Positions 10,483 to 20,055 of a stretch of 64,000 bases of DNA are shown piece by piece. Location: the NCBI RefSeq assembly GCF_918697865.1, contig NZ_CAKKMV010000006.1:186001-250000 (forward strand). Reading direction: 5' to 3'. A program made the position numbers and the translations under genes. Under the pieces are notes generated by a model that saw only the letters and a list, made by a program, of their open reading frames with translations, did no database searches and had not been told where the DNA came from. Each line of letters starts with the position of its first letter. Within the stretch, counting starts at the first letter, position 1. The DNA comes from Massilia sp. Bi118. Its GTDB lineage: Bacteria; Pseudomonadota; Gammaproteobacteria; Burkholderiales; Burkholderiaceae_D.

Positions 10483-10520
10483 TGCTATATTCGGAAATAA
10501 GTTGTAGGAGTGCTCCTACA
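10483..10520 (+). promoter_or_regulatory. Extended -10 promoter and palindrome before the orphan regulator gene
   Basis: TGCTATATT (10483-10491) is an extended -10 element without an obvious -35. Just beyond the expected start lies the perfect inverted repeat TGTAGGAG-TG-CTCCTACA (10503-10520), which could be an operator or a 5' UTR hairpin. The surrounding 10430-10560 is AT-rich. Confidence 0.45.
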
Positions 10521-10561
10521 GCAACATAAGTTACAGTCCCACTTGCCGGAAACGCACCAAA

Positions 10562-11251
10562 ATGAGAATCACAGTACTGGATAACGATACCGCCCAGGCA
10601 GAGCTGATCTGCCAGGTGCTGACCGGAGCCGGGCACCAATGCCAGGCCTTCGACAGCGGCAAGGAAATGCTGGGGCAACTGCGCAAGGACAGCACCGACC
10701 TGCTGGTGCTCGACTGGCAGGTCAACGACGTGCCGGGTGCCGAGCTGCTGCGCCGCGCCAAGGAAAAGATGGCGCCGAACACGCCGACCATCTTCCTGGC
10801 CGGCAGCGCTTCCGAGGACGATATCGTGTCCGGCGTTACCGCCGGCGCCGACGACTACCTGGTCAAGCCGCTGCGCCGCGGCGAGCTGGTGGCGCGGGTG
10901 CAAGCCCTGCTGCGCCGCGCTTACCCGTCGCAGAACGGCGCCGAGCAGCTGCAATTCGGCCCCTACACCTTCGAAACCCGCCCGGGCCGCCTGACCATGG
11001 GCGGCGAAGCGATCGACGTCACGCACAAGGAATTCAACCTGGCGCTGCTGTTCTTCCGCAACCTGGGCCGTCCGCTGTCGCGCGCCTACATCCACGAGTC
11101 AATTTGGGTGCGTGAAACCGCGGTACCGTCGCGCACCATGGACACCCACGTTTCGCGCGTGCGCAACAAGCTGCGCCTGCGTCCGGAGAACGGTTTCCGC
11201 CTGGTTCCCGTATACAGCTACGGCTACCGGCTGGAAAAACTGGGGGCGTGA
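10562..11251 (+). CDS. OmpR/PhoB-type response regulator, orphan
   Basis: The protein (229 aa) has a receiver domain (about 1-115) and a winged-helix DNA-binding domain (about 130-226). Asp51 (LLVLDWQV) is the phosphoacceptor and Lys102 (DDYLVKPL) the conserved lysine. The output domain ends VYSYGYRLEKL, typical of the wing. No histidine kinase gene is adjacent, so the partner must be encoded elsewhere. Binding of its own promoter palindrome at 10503-10520 is possible but unproven. Confidence 0.88.
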   Translation: MRITVLDNDTAQAELICQVLTGAGHQCQAFDSGKEMLGQLRKDSTDLLVLDWQVNDVPGAELLRRAKEKMAPNTPTIFLAGSASEDDIVSGVTAGADDYLVKPLRRGELVARVQALLRRAYPSQNGAEQLQFGPYTFETRPGRLTMGGEAIDVTHKEFNLALLFFRNLGRPLSRAYIHESIWVRETAVPSRTMDTHVSRVRNKLRLRPENGFRLVPVYSYGYRLEKLGA

Positions 11252-11270
11252 AACCCTCCCGGCAACGGGG

Positions 11271-11296
11271 TATAATGGGCGCGCTGCCCATTTTTT
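11271..11296 (+). terminator. Hairpin and T-run that overlaps the hemA -10 box
   Basis: AATGGGC (11274-11280), loop GCGCT, GCCCATT (11286-11292), then a run of T to 11296. It looks like a rho-independent terminator 23 bases after the regulator stop codon. TATAAT at 11271-11276, which suits a hemA -10 box, overlaps the left arm of the same stem. Confidence 0.65.
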
Positions 11297-11304
11297 GACC
11301 ACCC

Positions 11305-12591
11305 ATGCAACTGCTCGCCGTCGGCCTGAACCACACCACCGCACCGGTCTCGCTGCGCGAGCAACTGGCGCTGGCGCCCGAGCATCTGGGCCAGGCGGTG
11401 CAGGCGGCGCGCAGCTGGTTCTCCCGTCTCGATCCGCAACTGAGCAGCGGCGGCGAACACGAAGCCGCCCTGCTCTCGACCTGCAACCGCACCGAGATGT
11501 ACGCCGCCAGCGACGTCGCCGATCCGCTCGACGCCTCCGCGCGCTTCCTGGCCGATTACCACCGGCTGAATTTTTCCGAACTGCGTCCGCACCTGTACAT
11601 GCTGCCCCAGCATGACGCCGTGCGCCACGCCTTCCGCGTCGCCTCCGGCCTCGATTCGATGGTGCTGGGCGAAGCACAGATCCTGGGCCAGATGAAGGAT
11701 GCGGTGCGGGTCGCCGACGAAGCCGGCGGCCTGGGCACCTACCTGCACCAGCTGTTCCAGCGCAGCTTCGCGGTGGCCAAGGAAGTGCGCAGCACCACCG
11801 AGATCGGCGCGCATTCCGTGTCGATGGCCGCCGCCGCGGTGCGCCTGTCGGAACGCATCTTCGATTCCGTGAGCAGCCAGAACGTGCTGTTCATCGGCGC
11901 CGGCGAGATGATCGAGCTGTGCGCCACCCACTTCGCCGCCCACAACCCGAAATCGATCACGATCGCCAACCGCACGCTCGAACGCGGCGAGAACCTGGCC
12001 GCGCGCTTTTCCGGCCGCGCGATCCGCCTGGCCGAGTTGCCCGAGCTGCTGCCGCAGTACGATATCGTGATCTCCTCGACCGCGTCGACGCTGCCGCTGA
12101 TCGGTAAAGGCCTGGTCGAGCGCGCGGTCAAGGCGCGCCGCCACCGCCCGATGTTCATGGTCGACCTGGCGGTCCCGCGCGACATCGAACCGGAAGTGGG
12201 CAAGCTCGACGACGTCTTCCTGTACACGGTCGACGACCTGGCCGACGTGGTGCGCACCGGCGTCGAACACCGGCAGGCGGCCGTGGCCCAGGCCGAGGCC
12301 ATCATCGAGAACCGCGTGCAATCCTTCATGCACTGGATCGGCGACCGCGCCGTGGTGCCGGTGATCCGCGACCTGCACGAGTCCAGCGAAAGCCTGCGCC
12401 TGGCCGAACTCGAACGCGCGAGAAAACTGCTGGCGAAAGGCGAAGACGCCGACGCCGTGCTGGAAGCGCTATCGAAAGGTCTTACCGCCAAATTCCTGCA
12501 CGGCCCGCAACAGGCCCTGCACCGTGCCCAGGGCGACGAACGCGCGCGCCTGGCCGCCCTGCTGCCCCAGCTGTTCCGCGGCCGCCGTTAG
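11305..12591 (+). CDS. hemA: Glutamyl-tRNA reductase
   Basis: HemA (428 aa) reduces glutamate on tRNA-Glu to glutamate-1-semialdehyde with NADPH, the first committed step of tetrapyrrole synthesis in the C5 pathway. The catalytic Cys60 is in [26 protein letters not shown] follows, then the Rossmann domain with VLFIGAGEM, and a C-terminal dimerisation helix. Length and motifs are standard. It heads a cluster with prfA, dsbB and prmC; hemA-prfA-prmC is a common arrangement in proteobacteria. Confidence 0.97.
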   Translation: MQLLAVGLNHTTAPVSLREQLALAPEHLGQAVQAARSWFSRLDPQLSSGGEHEAALLSTCNRTEMYAASDVADPLDASARFLADYHRLNFSELRPHLYMLPQHDAVRHAFRVASGLDSMVLGEAQILGQMKDAVRVADEAGGLGTYLHQLFQRSFAVAKEVRSTTEIGAHSVSMAAAAVRLSERIFDSVSSQNVLFIGAGEMIELCATHFAAHNPKSITIANRTLERGENLAARFSGRAIRLAELPELLPQYDIVISSTASTLPLIGKGLVERAVKARRHRPMFMVDLAVPRDIEPEVGKLDDVFLYTVDDLADVVRTGVEHRQAAVAQAEAIIENRVQSFMHWIGDRAVVPVIRDLHESSESLRLAELERARKLLAKGEDADAVLEALSKGLTAKFLHGPQQALHRAQGDERARLAALLPQLFRGRR

Positions 12592-12675
12592 CGGCCCCCG
12601 CTTCTGCTATCCTGCGGTCGCGACCGCATTCCGTGCCGCCTGCGCGGCTGTTCACCTCTTCCGTTTTATACCACT

Positions 12676-13752
12676 ATGAAACCATCCATGCTGTTCAAGC
12701 TGGACCAGCTGGCCAACCGCCTCGTCGAACTGGACGAACTGCTGGCGACTGAAGGCGCCACTTCGAACATGGACAACTTCCGCAAGATGAGCCGCGAGCA
12801 CGCCGAACTCGGGCCGCTGGTCGCCGTCTATCACCAGTACCAGACGGCGCAGGGCGACATTGTCGCGGCGCAGGAGATGCTGGCGGATCCGGAGATGAAG
12901 GAATTCGCCCAGGACGAAATCGAGGCGGCGAAAGGACGCCTGCTCGAACTCGACCTGGAACTGCAAAAAATGCTGCTGCCGAAGGACGAGAACGACGAGC
13001 GCAACATCTTCCTCGAGATCCGCGCCGGCACCGGCGGCGACGAATCGGCACTGTTCGCCGGCGATTTGCTGCGCATGTACACGCGCTACGCCGAACGCAA
13101 TCGCTGGCAGGTCGAGATGGTGTCGGAATCGCCGTCCGACCTGGGCGGCTACCGCGAAGTGATCGTGCGCCTGGTCGGCAGCGGCGCCTATTCGAAGCTG
13201 AAATTCGAATCCGGCGGCCACCGCGTGCAGCGCGTGCCGGCCACCGAGACCCAGGGCCGCATCCATACCTCGGCCTGCACGGTGGCCGTGATGCCGGAAG
13301 CGGACGAAGTCGAGGACATCGACATCAACCCGGCCGACCTGCGCATCGACACCTATCGCGCCTCGGGCGCCGGCGGCCAGCACATCAACAAAACCGACTC
13401 CGCGGTGCGCATCACCCACCTGCCGACCGGAATCGTGGTCGAGTGCCAGGACGACCGCAGCCAGCACAAGAACAAGGCGCAGGCCATGAAGGTGCTGGCC
13501 GCCCGCATCAAGGACGTGCAGTTGCGCGAACAGCAGAGCAAGGAAGCGGCCACCCGTAAAAGCCTGATCGGCTCGGGCGACCGCAGCGAGCGCATCCGCA
13601 CCTACAACTTCCCGCAGGGCCGCCTGACCGACCACCGCATCAACCTGACGCTGTATAAACTGGACATGATCATGGACGGCGACCTGAACGAACTCACCAG
13701 CGCCCTGTCCGCCGAGCACCAGGCCGAGCTGCTGGCAGCCCTGGGCGACTGA
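12676..13752 (+). CDS. prfA: Peptide chain release factor 1
   Basis: RF1 (358 aa) recognises UAA and UAG and triggers peptide release. The GGQ loop is in [16 protein letters not shown], where PrmC methylates the glutamine. The stop-codon reading domain contains the PAT motif (VPATETQGR). Length is typical. prmC, encoding the methyltransferase that modifies this protein, lies 0.6 kb downstream. A perfect palindromic repeat begins 8 bases after the stop codon and could end transcription. Confidence 0.97.
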   Translation: MKPSMLFKLDQLANRLVELDELLATEGATSNMDNFRKMSREHAELGPLVAVYHQYQTAQGDIVAAQEMLADPEMKEFAQDEIEAAKGRLLELDLELQKMLLPKDENDERNIFLEIRAGTGGDESALFAGDLLRMYTRYAERNRWQVEMVSESPSDLGGYREVIVRLVGSGAYSKLKFESGGHRVQRVPATETQGRIHTSACTVAVMPEADEVEDIDINPADLRIDTYRASGAGGQHINKTDSAVRITHLPTGIVVECQDDRSQHKNKAQAMKVLAARIKDVQLREQQSKEAATRKSLIGSGDRSERIRTYNFPQGRLTDHRINLTLYKLDMIMDGDLNELTSALSAEHQAELLAALGD

Positions 13753-13759
13753 AGTCGAT

Positions 13760-13819
13760 AATTCGGGGTCAGAGCACTTTTTTGGGAAATTGCTCAAAAA
13801 AGTGCTCTGACCCCGAATT
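13760..13819. repeat. GGGGTCAGAGCAC palindromic repeat, locus 1
   Basis: Two perfect 24-base arms (13760-13783 and 13796-13819) contain AATTCGGGGTCAGAGCAC and its complement, separated by 12 bases. The arms end in T6 and A6, so a transcript would fold into a long hairpin; as RNA it may terminate prfA. The same sequence recurs at 40106-40235. Confidence 0.9.
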
Positions 13820-13884
13820 TTGGTTCAGTTCTAATTAAGCTTGTTCGTGCGAAAATCGCAAGATTCGTCTTCACAGGAATATTC

Positions 13885-14355
13885 ATGCCCACGTCCCGCA
13901 ACGCCCTGCTCCTGATCGCCGCCGTCAGCCTGGCCCTGGTTGGCGCCGCCCTCTATCTCCAGCACGTGAAGGACATGTTGCCCTGCCCGCTGTGCGTGTT
14001 CCAGCGCTATGCTTTCCTGGGCATTGCAATCTTCAGCCTGATCGGCGCCTTCGCCAACAAGATCAAGGCTTTCGGCGTGCTGGCCCTGCTGTCCGCTGTG
14101 GGCGGGCTGGTGGCGGTCGGCAAGCACCTGTATGTGCTGGCGCATCCGGGCTTCTCCTGCGGGATCGACCCGATGGAGACCTTCCTGAACAAGATCCCGA
14201 CCGCGACCGCGCTGCCCTGGCTGCTTCGCGCCGACGGCCTGTGCGAAGCGGCCCAGGACACGGTGCTCGGCCTGAACGTGCCGCAGTGGTCGGCCGTCTG
14301 GCTGGTGACCCTCACCCTGGCGCTGGTCTGGGTGCTGGTGCGCCGCGCACGCTGA
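13885..14355 (+). CDS. dsbB: Disulfide bond formation protein B
   Basis: DsbB (156 aa) reoxidises DsbA and passes electrons to quinone. Four membrane helices are apparent (about 8-25, 40-58, 63-82, 136-153). The first redox pair is CPLC in the first periplasmic loop; the second loop carries the Cys of SCGIDP and the Cys of DGLCEAA. The short length matches the betaproteobacterial form. prmC starts 12 bases after its stop codon. Confidence 0.94.
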   Translation: MPTSRNALLLIAAVSLALVGAALYLQHVKDMLPCPLCVFQRYAFLGIAIFSLIGAFANKIKAFGVLALLSAVGGLVAVGKHLYVLAHPGFSCGIDPMETFLNKIPTATALPWLLRADGLCEAAQDTVLGLNVPQWSAVWLVTLTLALVWVLVRRAR

Positions 14356-14366
14356 GGCGCTTCGCA

Positions 14367-15209
14367 ATGATGATCCAGCCAGGCGCCACGATTGCCGCGG
14401 TCCAGGCCGCGCTGCCGCTCGATGCGCTGGAAAACCGCATCCTGCTGTGCCACGCGACGGGTTTGAGCCGCGTCCAGTTGATCACCCGCGCCGAGCAGCC
14501 GCTCGACGAAGCCCAGGCCGCGCAGCTGAGCGAGTTAATAACGCGCCGCCTGGCCGGCGAGCCGATCGCCTACATCGTCGGCAAGCGCGAATTCTTCGGC
14601 CTCGACTTCGCCGTCAGCGAGGCGGTGCTGATCCCGCGCCCCGACACGGAACTGATCGTGGAACTCGCCCTCGAACGCCTGCCGGCACAAGGGCGCCTGC
14701 TCGACATGGGCACCGGCAGCGGCGCCATTGCCGTCGCCGTCGCCCACAGCCGCCCGGACGCTACCGTCACCGCATTGGACGTGAGCGAAGCGGCGCTGGC
14801 CATCGCGCGCCAGAACGCCGCCTGCAACGGGGCCCGCGTGCGCTTCCTGCAAAGCGACTGGTTCCAGGCCCTGGCCGCCGGCGAGACGTTTGAGGTGATC
14901 GCCTCGAATCCGCCCTACATCGCGGCCAGCGACGCGCATTTATCGCAGGGCGACCTGCGCTTCGAACCCACCGGCGCCCTGACCGACTTTGCTGACGGCC
15001 TGTCGGCCTTGAGAACCATCGTCGACGGCAGCCCGGCCCACCTGGTCCCCGGCGGCTGGCTGCTGTTGGAACACGGCTACGACCAGGCCGCCGCCGTGCG
15101 CGCGCTGCTGGATGGGGCCGGCTATACCGAGGTGCAGAGCTGGCGCGACCTGGCCGGGATCGAGCGCGTCAGCGGCGGCCGGGTCGGCGGCGGGCGGGTC
15201 AGCAAATAA
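14367..15209 (+). CDS. prmC: Release factor glutamine methyltransferase
   Basis: PrmC (280 aa) N5-methylates the glutamine of the GGQ motif in RF1 and RF2 using S-adenosylmethionine. Motifs are FFGLDFAVSEAVLIPRPDTE, the SAM loop LLDMGTGSGAIAVAVA, and the substrate-gripping SNPPYI. I start it at 14367, just after the dsbB stop; a much longer frame opens inside dsbB and is rejected. The C-terminal glycine-rich tail (VSGGRVGGGRVSK) is an unusual low-complexity ending. Confidence 0.95.
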   Translation: MMIQPGATIAAVQAALPLDALENRILLCHATGLSRVQLITRAEQPLDEAQAAQLSELITRRLAGEPIAYIVGKREFFGLDFAVSEAVLIPRPDTELIVELALERLPAQGRLLDMGTGSGAIAVAVAHSRPDATVTALDVSEAALAIARQNAACNGARVRFLQSDWFQALAAGETFEVIASNPPYIAASDAHLSQGDLRFEPTGALTDFADGLSALRTIVDGSPAHLVPGGWLLLEHGYDQAAAVRALLDGAGYTEVQSWRDLAGIERVSGGRVGGGRVSK

Positions 15210-15275
15210 ACCACCCCGGCGCTGGCCAAGAACCCCATTTGTTACAATGGCAGGCCCACTTTCCGGAGCGAACGC

Positions 15276-17183
15276 ATGCCTAGCCCGTCCGCGCCCCGGC
15301 TGTTCGCGGCCCGGCTGACTCTTTCCCTGTTCACCGCATCCCTGCTCGCCACCCTGTGCCTGCTTGCGCCGCCGCGCGCCACGGCGGCGGACAATGTGAA
15401 AGAACAGGCGCATGCGCTGTTCGAGCGCGACTGGCAGTGGCGCCTGAAGAACCAGCCGGAATTCGCCACCTCGGTCGGCGATCACCGCTACGACGCCCAG
15501 TTGTCGGACAGTTCGCCGGCCGGCGCCGCCAAAGCCGTCGAGCACGAGCGCCGCATGCTGGACCTGGCGCGCCAGCTCGACCGCAGCCAGTTAAGCGGGC
15601 AGGATCTGCTCTCGCTCGAGCTGTTCGTCGCCGACAAGGAACGCAGCCTGGCGCGCATCGCCATTGCGCCGGTCGACCCGCAGCCGATCACGGCGCGCGA
15701 CGGCTTCCACATCCGCCTGCCGCAGCTGGTTGCGCAGATGCCCTTCGTGAACGAAGACGATTACCGCACCTATATCGCGCGCCTGAACGCGGCGCCGCGC
15801 CACGTCGAAGGCTTGATCGAGCTGATGCGCTATGGGATGCGCACCGGCTGGACCGCGCCGAAAGCCGCGATGGCCGCGCTGCCGGACCAGTTGCGCGCGC
15901 TGCGCGAGCACCTCGGCGACGGCGCCCTGTCCGAGCCCTTCCGCCGCCTGCCTGCCACCATTCCCCAGGACGCGCGCGAAAAACTGGCGCTTGAGGGCCT
16001 GGCCGCGGTCGCCGCCCTGGCGCCCAGCCTGCAGCAGCTCGAAGACTTCATCCGCACCGACTACCTGCCGGCGGCGAGAGCCACGATCGCCGCCTCCAGC
16101 CTGCCCGGCGGCCCCGCCTGGTACGCCTACCTCGTCAAGAGCGCCACCACCAGCGACCTGACCCCGGCCGAGATCCACGCGCTGGGACTGAAGGAAGTGG
16201 CGCGCATCCGCGCCGAGATCGCGGCGCTGGTGCCGAGCACGGGCTTCCGCGGCAACCTGGCGCAATTCATCGCCTTTGCCCGCAGCGACCCGCGCCTCTA
16301 CTACACGGAACCGGAAGCGCTGCTGAACCGCTACCGCCGGACGATCGGGCGCGTAGCCAGCAAGTTGCCGCTGCTGTTCAATGCGATCCCGCAGGACGAA
16401 CTGGCGGTCAAGCCGGTGCAGGCGGCCGGCGCCGAGGGCCAGGGCGCGGCCTATTACGAAGCCGGCAGCCCGGACCGGGTGGCGGCGCTGGTCATCAACA
16501 CCTCGCGCCTGAACACGCGGCCGATGTGGGAGATCGAAACCCTGACCCTGCACGAAGGCCTGCCCGGCCACCACCTGCAGGTGGCGCGCGCGCAGGCGAA
16601 TGCCGCGTTGCCGGCCTTCCGGAGACAAGGCTGGTATGTGGCCTATGGCGAAGGCTGGGCCCTGTACGCGGAGAGCCTGGGACCGGAACTGGGCCTGCTG
16701 CGCGATCCGTTCTCGCGCTTCGGCTACCTGGCCGACGAGCTGCTGCGCGCCGCGCGCCTGGTGGCCGACACCGGCATCCATGCGATGGGCTGGACCCGCC
16801 AGCAAGCCGTCGACTACCTGAACGCCAACACTGCGAACCTGCCCGCGGACAACGAGGTCGAGGTCGACCGCTACATCGTCCATCCGGGCGAGGCGCTGGG
16901 CTACAAGCTGGGCCAGCTGCGCATCGCCTCGCTGCGCGCGGAGGCGCAAACGGCGCTGGCCGAACGCTTCGACGTCCGCGCCTTTCATGACGCCGTGCTC
17001 GAGAACGGCGCCCTGCCGCTGGGGGTGCTGGAGCGCCAGGTGCGGCGCTGGATTGCCGCCCAGCGCACGCCGCCGGCCGAGGCTGCGCCAGCCGCGGCGC
17101 CTGTGCCGGCAAGCCCGGCCGCAGCAGCGCCGGCCACCCCGCCAGGCGCCAAACCCGGCGACCCGGACGACATATTTCAGTAA
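15276..17183 (+). CDS. Exported DUF885 family metallopeptidase-like protein
   Basis: 635 residues. An N-terminal signal peptide (LFAARLTLSLFTASLLATLCLLAPPRATA split around the hydrophobic core) targets it to the periplasm. The DUF885 body carries LHEGLPGHHLQ near residues 424-434, an HExxxHH-like zinc site, followed by YGEGWALYAESL, which supplies a further Glu. These features suggest a zinc carboxypeptidase-like enzyme; the substrate is unknown. The C-terminal 40 residues are an Ala/Pro-rich tail. It stands alone between prmC and gshA. Confidence 0.85.
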   Translation: MPSPSAPRLFAARLTLSLFTASLLATLCLLAPPRATAADNVKEQAHALFERDWQWRLKNQPEFATSVGDHRYDAQLSDSSPAGAAKAVEHERRMLDLARQLDRSQLSGQDLLSLELFVADKERSLARIAIAPVDPQPITARDGFHIRLPQLVAQMPFVNEDDYRTYIARLNAAPRHVEGLIELMRYGMRTGWTAPKAAMAALPDQLRALREHLGDGALSEPFRRLPATIPQDAREKLALEGLAAVAALAPSLQQLEDFIRTDYLPAARATIAASSLPGGPAWYAYLVKSATTSDLTPAEIHALGLKEVARIRAEIAALVPSTGFRGNLAQFIAFARSDPRLYYTEPEALLNRYRRTIGRVASKLPLLFNAIPQDELAVKPVQAAGAEGQGAAYYEAGSPDRVAALVINTSRLNTRPMWEIETLTLHEGLPGHHLQVARAQANAALPAFRRQGWYVAYGEGWALYAESLGPELGLLRDPFSRFGYLADELLRAARLVADTGIHAMGWTRQQAVDYLNANTANLPADNEVEVDRYIVHPGEALGYKLGQLRIASLRAEAQTALAERFDVRAFHDAVLENGALPLGVLERQVRRWIAAQRTPPAEAAPAAAPVPASPAAAAPATPPGAKPGDPDDIFQ

Positions 17184-17282
17184 CAAAAACACCACATACT
17201 GCAGAATTGGGGGGTACCCGGCGCGCTTGGCTATTTTCGGTTAATCTCTGCACCTCATCTGCAGTACAAGAAAGGAAACACC

Positions 17283-18884
17283 GTGTCGAAGCCGAATCAA
17301 CTTGAACGCCGCCTGGCCCTGCTGGACGACGATGCGCACCGCGGCCTGCTGTTGCAGGGCCTGCGCGGCATCGAGCGCGAGACCTTGCGCGTCGACAGCC
17401 AGGGTCACCTGGCGCGCACGCCCCATCCGGTGCAGCTCGGCTCGGCCCTGACCCATCCGCAGATCACCACCGACTACGCGGAAACCCTGCTCGAATTCAT
17501 CACCCCGGCCGAACACGACATCGCCCTGGCCCTGCACCGCCTGGACGCAGTCCACCGCTACGCCTACGGCAAGCTGGGCAATGAGATGCTGTGGAGCCAG
17601 TCGATGCCCTGCGACCTGCCTTCCGAGGAAGACATCGAGATCGCCTGGTACGGCGACTCGAATATCGGCATGCTCAAGCACGTCTACCGCCGCGGCCTGG
17701 CGCTGCGCTACGGCAAGGCCATGCAATGCATCGCCGGCATCCACTACAACTATTCGCTGCCGGAACAGCTGTGGACCCTGATCGCGCAAAGCGAAGGCAT
17801 CATGGAAGAGCGCCGCCACGCGCTGCGCGACTTCCAGTCCGAGAGCTACATCGCGATGATCCGCAACTTCCGCCGCTACAGCTGGCTGCTGATGTATCTG
17901 TTCGGCGCCTCGCCGGCGCTGGCCAATGGCTTCCTGCGCGGCCGTTCGCACCAGCTGGAAACCCTGTCCGACGACACTTTGTACCTGCCGTACGCCACCA
18001 GCCTGCGCATGAGCGACCTGGGCTACCAGAACGACGCCCAGTCCGGCCTGCGCCCGCACGAGAACAGCCTGGAAAGCTATGTCACTTCGCTGATGGACGC
18101 GGTCAACCGCCCATATCCGCCGTACGAAGAGATCGGCACCAAGAAGGATGGCGAGTGGGTGCAGCTGTCGACCAACATCCTGCAGATCGAGAACGAATAC
18201 TATTCGACGATCCGTCCGAAGCGCGTGATCCGCACCGGCGAGCGCCCGGTGCAGGCGCTGTGCAACCGCGGCGTGCAGTACATCGAAGTGCGCTGCCTGG
18301 ACGTCGACCCCTTCGAACCGGTCGGCATCGCGCTGGAAACCGGCCGCTTCCTGGACGCCTTCCTGCTCTTCTGCGCGCTTGAGGAAAGCCCGAAGATCAA
18401 TGCGATGGAGGGACAAATCCACGCCCGCAACTTCGCCCGCACCGTGAAGGAAGGCCGCCGCCCGGGGCTGACGCTGACGCGCGACGATCAGGAGATCCCG
18501 CTGAAAGACTGGGCGCTGGAACTCATCGAACGCATCCGCCCGCTGGCCGAGCTGCTGGACAAGGAACACAACTACAATGGCGCCCACCTGGAATCGCTGG
18601 AAGCGCAGAAGGCCAAGGTGCTGGATGCGTCCCTGACCCCGTCGGCGCGCGTGCTGGAAGCAGTGCGCGAACTCGGTTCGTTTGCCAAATTCGGCCTGCA
18701 GCAGAGCGAACTGCACGCGCAAGCCTTCCGCCTCGAGGCGCTGATGCCGGCCGAAGTCGGCGTGTTCGACGACATGGCGCAGGCGTCGCTGGCCGAGCAG
18801 CGGCAGATCGAGCAGCTTGACACCGGTAGCTTCGATGATTTTGTTGCTGCGTATAACAGCAGTACACTGTGCGGTAATTGCTGA
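17283..18884 (+). CDS. gshA: Glutamate--cysteine ligase, proteobacterial type
   Basis: This 533-residue ATP-dependent ligase joins glutamate and cysteine through the gamma-carboxyl group, the first step of glutathione synthesis. It follows the E. coli GshA pattern: [12 protein letters not shown] near the start, [26 protein letters not shown] and [14 protein letters not shown]. The start is GTG at 17283, six bases after AAAGGA. A glutathione peroxidase gene is elsewhere in the window (61.2 kb). A BIME-like repeat follows the stop by 6 bases. Confidence 0.96.
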   Translation: MSKPNQLERRLALLDDDAHRGLLLQGLRGIERETLRVDSQGHLARTPHPVQLGSALTHPQITTDYAETLLEFITPAEHDIALALHRLDAVHRYAYGKLGNEMLWSQSMPCDLPSEEDIEIAWYGDSNIGMLKHVYRRGLALRYGKAMQCIAGIHYNYSLPEQLWTLIAQSEGIMEERRHALRDFQSESYIAMIRNFRRYSWLLMYLFGASPALANGFLRGRSHQLETLSDDTLYLPYATSLRMSDLGYQNDAQSGLRPHENSLESYVTSLMDAVNRPYPPYEEIGTKKDGEWVQLSTNILQIENEYYSTIRPKRVIRTGERPVQALCNRGVQYIEVRCLDVDPFEPVGIALETGRFLDAFLLFCALEESPKINAMEGQIHARNFARTVKEGRRPGLTLTRDDQEIPLKDWALELIERIRPLAELLDKEHNYNGAHLESLEAQKAKVLDASLTPSARVLEAVRELGSFAKFGLQQSELHAQAFRLEALMPAEVGVFDDMAQASLAEQRQIEQLDTGSFDDFVAAYNSSTLCGNC

Positions 18885-18890
18885 TTAGCC

Positions 18891-18975
18891 GTCATTCCCG
18901 CGAAGGCGGGAATCCAAGTTCTGCGTGAGCTATCGAAACGCGTGCAAACTTGGGTACCCGCCTTCGCGGGTACGA
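18891..18975. repeat. BIME-like pair of REP hairpins, copy B
   Basis: The left hairpin is ATTCCCGC-GAAG-GCGGGAAT and the right GTACCCGC-CTTC-GCGGGTAC, with CCAAGTT and AACTTGG as inner inverted flanks. It lies between gshA and the deacetylase-like gene. An ATG inside it (18942) opens the downstream frame and gives a misleading N-terminus (MQTWVPAFAG). Confidence 0.85.
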
Positions 18976-19004
18976 CGATCTCGCCACCGCACGGGGCTCC
19001 CACC

Positions 19005-20024
19005 TTGCTCACCTTTTACAACGAACACCACGCCCAACACGCCCCGCGCCACGCGCTGTCCGGCGGCGAACGCGTCCCGTGTTCGGAAAAGCCCGAGCGG
19101 GCCGATCTCGTCGTTGCCGAGCTGAGCCGGCGCGGCCTGGGCCAGATCGTCACGCCGCACGGCGTACCGCTGGTGTCGCTGGAGCGGGTGCACACACCGC
19201 GCTACTTGCATTTCCTGCGTTCGGCCTGGAGCGAGTGGCTGAATCTCGACCCGCGCAATCTTGAACGCGATGCGCTGCCCTCGGCCTGGCCGATCCGCGG
19301 CATGCGCCACGACATCGAACCCGACGATTTCGGCGCCCGCCTCGGCCTCTACTCGATGGACAGCGGCACCCCACTGACCGCCGGCACCTGGGTCGCGGCC
19401 AAGACCGGCGCCGATTGCGCCGTCAACGCGGCCCACGCATTGCGCCTGGGCGAGCATGGCAGCTTTGCGCTGACCCGGCCGCCCGGCCACCATGCCGGCG
19501 CCGATTGGTTCGGCGGCCACTGCTTCCTGAACAATGCGGCGCTGGCGGCCCAGCACCTGCTGGACGACGGCCTGCAGCGCGTCGCCATCCTCGACCTCGA
19601 CCAGCACCACGGCAACGGCACCCAAAGCATTTTCTATCACCGCAAGGACGTGCTGTTCGCCTCGGTCCACGCCGACCCGCGCCAGGACTTCCCCTACTAT
19701 CTCGGCCACGCCGACGAGACCGGGGCCGGTGAAGGCCTCGGCTACAACATGAACCTGCCGCTGCCGCAGGACGCCGGCACGGCGCAATGGTTCGCGGCGC
19801 TGGAGTCGGCCTGCCTGAAGATGTCGATGTTCGCGCCGCAGGCGCTGGTGGTGTCGCTGGGGGTGGGCGGCTTCGGTTTGTCGAGCGCGGATTTCCTGCG
19901 CATCGGCGAGCGCATCGGCTACTTGGGCCTGCCTACCGTCTTCGTGTTCGAAGGTGGCCTAGTGGGACCTGAGCTCGGCATCAACGTGGTCAACGTCCTC
20001 GAAGGTTTCGAGACGGCGGCCTGA
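19005..20024 (+). CDS. Histone deacetylase / acetylpolyamine amidohydrolase family protein, probably catalytically defective
   Basis: 339 residues from the TTG at 19005 (LLTFYNEHHAQHAP). The ATG at 18942 lies inside a REP repeat, so I do not use it. The fold is clear: RPPGHHA, GGHCFLNNAALAA and DLDQHHGNGTQ carry the charge-relay His pair and two zinc ligands. Two residues are missing. Family members have LGVDTF with the third zinc-ligand Asp; here codons at 19854-19874 read SLGVGGF, with about eight residues deleted. The catalytic Tyr of EGGY is Leu (EGGL, 19959-19961). It may be a pseudoenzyme or a decaying gene. A GNAT gene follows 31 bases later. Confidence 0.85.
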   Translation: MLTFYNEHHAQHAPRHALSGGERVPCSEKPERADLVVAELSRRGLGQIVTPHGVPLVSLERVHTPRYLHFLRSAWSEWLNLDPRNLERDALPSAWPIRGMRHDIEPDDFGARLGLYSMDSGTPLTAGTWVAAKTGADCAVNAAHALRLGEHGSFALTRPPGHHAGADWFGGHCFLNNAALAAQHLLDDGLQRVAILDLDQHHGNGTQSIFYHRKDVLFASVHADPRQDFPYYLGHADETGAGEGLGYNMNLPLPQDAGTAQWFAALESACLKMSMFAPQALVVSLGVGGFGLSSADFLRIGERIGYLGLPTVFVFEGGLVGPELGINVVNVLEGFETAA

Positions 20025-20055
20025 ATCACAAACAATTGTTCACGCAAACAAACAA

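Noticed and set aside
10349..11095. Upstream extension of the minus-strand frame that ends at 9815
   Set aside because: It is antisense to the OmpR-type regulator; a good ribosome binding site supports the ATG at 10348.
18942..19004. ATG start of the deacetylase-like gene at 18942
   Set aside because: The encoded MQTWVPAFAG segment is REP repeat sequence, and family similarity begins at the TTG at 19005.
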